Shown piece by piece: positions 32,079 through 35,030 of a stretch of 35,030 nt of DNA. The notes below the pieces were generated by a model that saw only the letters and a program-made list of their open reading frames with translations, was not told the DNA's origin and made no database searches. Position 1 is the first letter of the stretch. Every line of letters begins with the position of its first letter. Where the stretch lies: contig JAMOPL010000120.1 in the NCBI GenBank assembly GCA_027064515.1, positions 1 through 35,030 of the forward strand. The letters run 5' to 3'. A program made the translations under genes and the position numbers. This stretch comes from Sulfurimonas sp. GTDB lineage: Bacteria; Campylobacterota; Campylobacteria; Campylobacterales; Sulfurimonadaceae.

Positions 32079-34148
32079 TTAAGCCTTAATTACCTCAACT
32101 TTAATGCTCTTAAACGCAGCAGTGAAAATGAGCTCATCATGTGCATCTCCAAAGAGTGCATTAATGCGGCTGTTTGCATGGTGAAACGTAGTAAACAGTG
32201 TCTTTGGTTCTATTTTATCCGTTATTTTTACACGGAGTGGGCTTGTTTGACCGAATGCACTTTTGAGTATCACTTTTTCACTCGTAAAATCCGCTGCATC
32301 AGCTTCACTTACAAGCAGAATATCTTCAGCATATCTATTGTTTAACTTTTCGCTTCGTTTTGTCTGAGCAGCATTATTGTAGTGAGCAAGAGTTCTTCCT
32401 GTTGTTAGATGATAGCCATTGAGCTTACCATTTATAATCTCTTGCACCATTCCACGCAACTTATACTGATGATAGACAAAGCGTCCATACCCATCTTCTG
32501 TTCTAAAATCCAACTGATGTAAAATCGGAGTATCTTCAGTATGTACCGGCCACTGCAAACCACGCTTACGATGCTTCTCAAGTCGATGATAATCAGCTCC
32601 GCTAAAACGTCTGTACGCCACACGTTGAACCTCTTGCCACACCTCTTTTGAACTCTTATAGTTTGCACTTCCACCCATTTTATTATCAAGTATCTGCATT
32701 ACTTCCCAATCATCTGGCAAATCAGATTGTACCAGAGGTTGAGAGAGGTGCAGACGACGCATGGCATTAACATAGACACCTGTTTTTTCATACGCAGATT
32801 TTACACCCACAACAATATCCGCACGCTTGGCAACATCTGTCATAAAAAGCTCTTGAACAAAAAGAAGCTCAAGCTCTTCAAACGCTCGCTCTACTTTGTT
32901 TAGATTTGGGTGGATATGTGTCAAATCTTCACCCATATTCAAAATGGCTTTTACCTTACCATCAAACATTGCATCAACAAGTTGCGGTGTCATCAGCCCA
33001 ATCTCTTTTGGCTCTTGATAATCAGGATCATAATAAGGAAGCATCCCCATATCACAAGCGCCCTGCACATTATTTTGCCCACGCAAAGGCATCAATCCTG
33101 TTCCCGGTTTTCCTATGTTACCTGTCATAAGTGCAAGATGTGTAATTGCCATAACCGCATATGAGCCATCAAGATGTTCGGTAATTCCAAGTCCCCAAAA
33201 AATCATTGACTTTTTCAGAGCATATTCACGTGCCACTTTACGAACAAGCTTTGAAAGATCTTCATATCCCTCTACTGATTTAAAATAGTCAGGATTAGCA
33301 TAAGGATCATTCAGTATCTTCTCTTTAAATATCCCAAAACCTTTCGTTCTGTCTTCAATAAAACTCTCATCATAGAGCTCTTCATCGATGATAACATAGG
33401 CAAGCATATTCAGGATTAAGAGATTGGCTTCATGCGGCATAATCGCTTTATATTTTGCAAAGCGATGCAGTTTTATCTCACGTACATCAAAAACAGCCAG
33501 ATTATCATTTTCACGTGCCACATCAAGTATGCGATTTGCAATAATGGGATGCGCTTCTGTTGTATTTGAGCCGATAACTATCATAAACTCAGCATTATAG
33601 ATGTCATTATAAGGATTTGTTGCAGCACCCTCGCCAATGGTAGCACGCATACCTTTGAGTGATGGAGAGTGGCAAACACGAGCACAGTTATCTACGTGAG
33701 GAGAGTGTAAAGTATGACGGGTAAATTTTTGAAAAAGATATGAAGATTCACAGGAAGTACGTGCTCCACCAATAGAAGCTACAGATTTATTGCCATAATT
33801 TTTTTGAATCTCTTTGAGTTTCATCGCACAAGCAGTCGTTGCCGCTTCAAGATCACACTCATACCAAGTCTCATCAAAATCAACCAAAGCAGCACTTACT
33901 GTCTCATGAATAGCAGGATTTTTCTCTAAAAAACTTTTTCTTATGCGAGGTGTTTTTAGTCTGTCATCAGCATCAACAAACTCATATCCATATTTCCCCT
34001 TGATACAGAGTTTTCCTTGTGAAACCACACCATCAGGATGAGCAAAAATCTTTTTTATTTTATTCTCTTTGATATCAACATGTGCTGCAATATCACACCC
34101 AACACCACAGTAGGTACATACACTGTCTATTGTCTCTATATTTTCCAT
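32079..34148 (-). CDS. Cys-type formate dehydrogenase-like molybdopterin oxidoreductase
   Basis: The ORF track starts at 34178, but ATG 34148 has upstream GGGGAG/GCGGG sites and gives MENIETIDSVCTYCGVGCD, the normal start; the longer one has no ribosome site. At 689 residues with no Tat leader it is cytoplasmic. A [4Fe-4S] site ('CTYCGVGCD' and 'GKLCIKG') is followed by 'NCARVCHSPSLKGM', with Cys where FdhA has selenocysteine, and 'GLGITEHLDGSYAVMAI', 'RGQNNVQGACDMG'. The closest known relatives are cytoplasmic formate dehydrogenases (FdhF-like) and assimilatory nitrate reductases; the Cys-His pair favours the former. No partner subunit gene is next to it, so its electron acceptor is not visible. 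Confidence 0.85.
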   Translation of the reverse strand: MENIETIDSVCTYCGVGCDIAAHVDIKENKIKKIFAHPDGVVSQGKLCIKGKYGYEFVDADDRLKTPRIRKSFLEKNPAIHETVSAALVDFDETWYECDLEAATTACAMKLKEIQKNYGNKSVASIGGARTSCESSYLFQKFTRHTLHSPHVDNCARVCHSPSLKGMRATIGEGAATNPYNDIYNAEFMIVIGSNTTEAHPIIANRILDVARENDNLAVFDVREIKLHRFAKYKAIMPHEANLLILNMLAYVIIDEELYDESFIEDRTKGFGIFKEKILNDPYANPDYFKSVEGYEDLSKLVRKVAREYALKKSMIFWGLGITEHLDGSYAVMAITHLALMTGNIGKPGTGLMPLRGQNNVQGACDMGMLPYYDPDYQEPKEIGLMTPQLVDAMFDGKVKAILNMGEDLTHIHPNLNKVERAFEELELLFVQELFMTDVAKRADIVVGVKSAYEKTGVYVNAMRRLHLSQPLVQSDLPDDWEVMQILDNKMGGSANYKSSKEVWQEVQRVAYRRFSGADYHRLEKHRKRGLQWPVHTEDTPILHQLDFRTEDGYGRFVYHQYKLRGMVQEIINGKLNGYHLTTGRTLAHYNNAAQTKRSEKLNNRYAEDILLVSEADAADFTSEKVILKSAFGQTSPLRVKITDKIEPKTLFTTFHHANSRINALFGDAHDELIFTAAFKSIKVEVIKA

Positions 34149-34187
34149 TTTTCCCGCTCTCCCCTTAACTATTTTCATAGTCTCATA

Positions 34188-34262
34188 AGATTTTTTAAGA
34201 TTTTTTTCTGAAGCTCAGACCGAAAGGAGGATTTATCTTTAGAAAAGAGTCTTAAAAAATCT
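34188..34262. repeat. 13-bp perfect inverted repeat before the Cys-type dehydrogenase
   Basis: AGATTTTTTAAGA (34188-34200) and TCTTAAAAAATCT (34250-34262) are perfect inverted repeats 49 bases apart. The spacer holds a small hairpin, CTGA-AGC-TCAG (34208-34218). It lies 40-115 bases before the dehydrogenase start. It could be a folded leader RNA, an operator pair or the remains of a mobile element. Confidence 0.7.
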
Positions 34263-34349
34263 GAAATATACAATTAGTGAAGATAGTTTACAATTCTTTG
34301 CCTTAAGAGTGATGGAAGCCAAGCTATAAACTAAGATATTCAACGCACT

Positions 34350-34751
34350 CTAAGCTATATATTTCTTTACAAAATCACTGCTACTATATACTTCAACATC
34401 AACTTGAAGAAACTCTTTATCATTACTGATTATACACTCTGCAGCAGATTCTTTTGCACAGATATATTGTAAATTATCTTCCAAATCACTGTTTGTTAAG
34501 TGTAAAGCTTCTAAAACACTCTTGTTGTTAGCTCCAACAACTTCAAACATATCATTGACAAGTCTTAAAAATGCTCGAATATCTTTAATCTGTTTTCTAG
34601 CCACATAATCAATATTGAGCAGTGTAATATCCAAAACAACACCCTCAAAAAGATTCGCTTCTACACTGTTTAAAATGACAAGTGCATCTTCATAATTTGC
34701 TCGCTCTAAAAGAAGATCTAAAAATATATTTGTATCTACAAAGATTTTCAT
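34350..34751 (-). CDS. PIN-domain toxin (VapC-like)
   Basis: A 133-residue protein with PIN-domain layout: 'MKIFVDTNIFLDLLLER' gives the first acidic residue (Asp6), 'SDLEDNLQYICAKES' the middle cluster (Asp89, Glu91, Asp92) and 'ECIISNDKEFL' the last (Asp111). Such toxins are Mg-dependent RNases that cut tRNA or rRNA. The gene overlaps the antitoxin gene by 4 bases, the usual order. No frame damage is seen, so the pair looks intact. Confidence 0.85.
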   Translation of the reverse strand: MKIFVDTNIFLDLLLERANYEDALVILNSVEANLFEGVVLDITLLNIDYVARKQIKDIRAFLRLVNDMFEVVGANNKSVLEALHLTNSDLEDNLQYICAKESAAECIISNDKEFLQVDVEVYSSSDFVKKYIA

Positions 34752-35008
34752 TTGACTATCGCATTATATCGTGCATCATCAGTTTTAAAAGAGTCATCAA
34801 GCATACCGGTAAATTTTGAAAAACTCCCTTTTTTAAGCCCCTCTTTGTCAGCCGCTCGACTCACCAAATCTTGATACTCTTCATAAGGCAAAATTACTGC
34901 CCGTTTTTTATGAGACTTTTTATCTACAATAACGACTAGTTTATTTAATATTTTTGTAAATTGTGACTGTGCTTGAGATATACCTAGTTCTATCATATCT
35001 ATCTCCAT
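34748..35008 (-). CDS. Phd/YefM-type antitoxin
   Basis: An 86-residue protein with the Phd/YefM pattern: 'ISQAQSQFTKILNKLVV' as the N-terminal DNA-binding helix and 'KKRAVILPYEEYQDLV' as the following strand and helix. The C-terminal 30 residues are polar and probably wrap the toxin. Met5 is another possible start. Just before the start, in the last bases of the window, the DNA is a run of TATATAT-type repeats that could be the operator. Confidence 0.82.
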   Translation of the reverse strand: MEIDMIELGISQAQSQFTKILNKLVVIVDKKSHKKRAVILPYEEYQDLVSRAADKEGLKKGSFSKFTGMLDDSFKTDDARYNAIVK

Positions 35009-35030
35009 ATATTTATATATGTATATTATA

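Overview
The window looks like part of a Campylobacterota (epsilonproteobacterial) chromosome. The evidence is a periplasmic selenocysteine formate dehydrogenase (FdhABC) with the small Tat protein, TorD-like chaperone and multi-ferredoxin protein usual for that group, a histidine kinase of the 'HQWRQPL' type, and AT-rich sequence throughout. The genus cannot be resolved by eye (Sulfurimonas, Sulfurovum and Arcobacter relatives all fit).

Layout. (1) 1-2860, left flank: a truncated Fsr-like MFS exporter, then a small operon (Gly/Arg-rich protein, SLAC1/TehA-type channel, DUF302 protein) behind a consensus sigma70 promoter that carries a palindromic operator. (2) 2897-26768, a strongly AT-rich block holding what looks like a complete selenocysteine system: selD (itself read through UGA), a DsrE protein, yedF and a Tat-exported transglutaminase-like protein leftward; selA, selB and two unassigned genes rightward; a tungstate/molybdate, moeA, ModE-like and fdhD operon; the fdh operon with an in-frame UGA in fdhA; a binding protein/histidine kinase/response regulator trio; and tRNA-Sec (selC) as the last element. 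(3) 26871-35030, right flank with visibly higher GC: an MFS transporter, a DUF523 protein, an aldehyde dehydrogenase, two YeeE/YedE half-transporters, a thioredoxin-like protein, YraN, a Cys-type formate-dehydrogenase-like molybdoprotein and a VapC/Phd-type toxin-antitoxin pair.

How the block works together: SelD makes selenophosphate. SelA converts Ser-tRNA-Sec (from selC) to Sec-tRNA-Sec. SelB delivers it at UGA codons followed by a hairpin. The window shows two such UGA/hairpin sites, in selD and fdhA. WtpABC and MoeA supply the W/Mo bis-pterin cofactor, FdhD sulfurates it, the TorD-like chaperone and Tat leader manage export, and FdhB/FdhC pass electrons to quinone. Synthesis, decoding and consumption of selenocysteine are therefore packed into about 24 kb, which suggests a transferable unit. 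DsrE, YedF, the transglutaminase and the two genes after selB are the least understood members.

No stretch longer than 300 bases lacks a gene. I saw no rRNA, CRISPR array, intact insertion sequence or replication origin. Coordinates of selD, fdhA, selA, the transglutaminase and the second formate dehydrogenase differ from the ORF track for reasons given in each entry.
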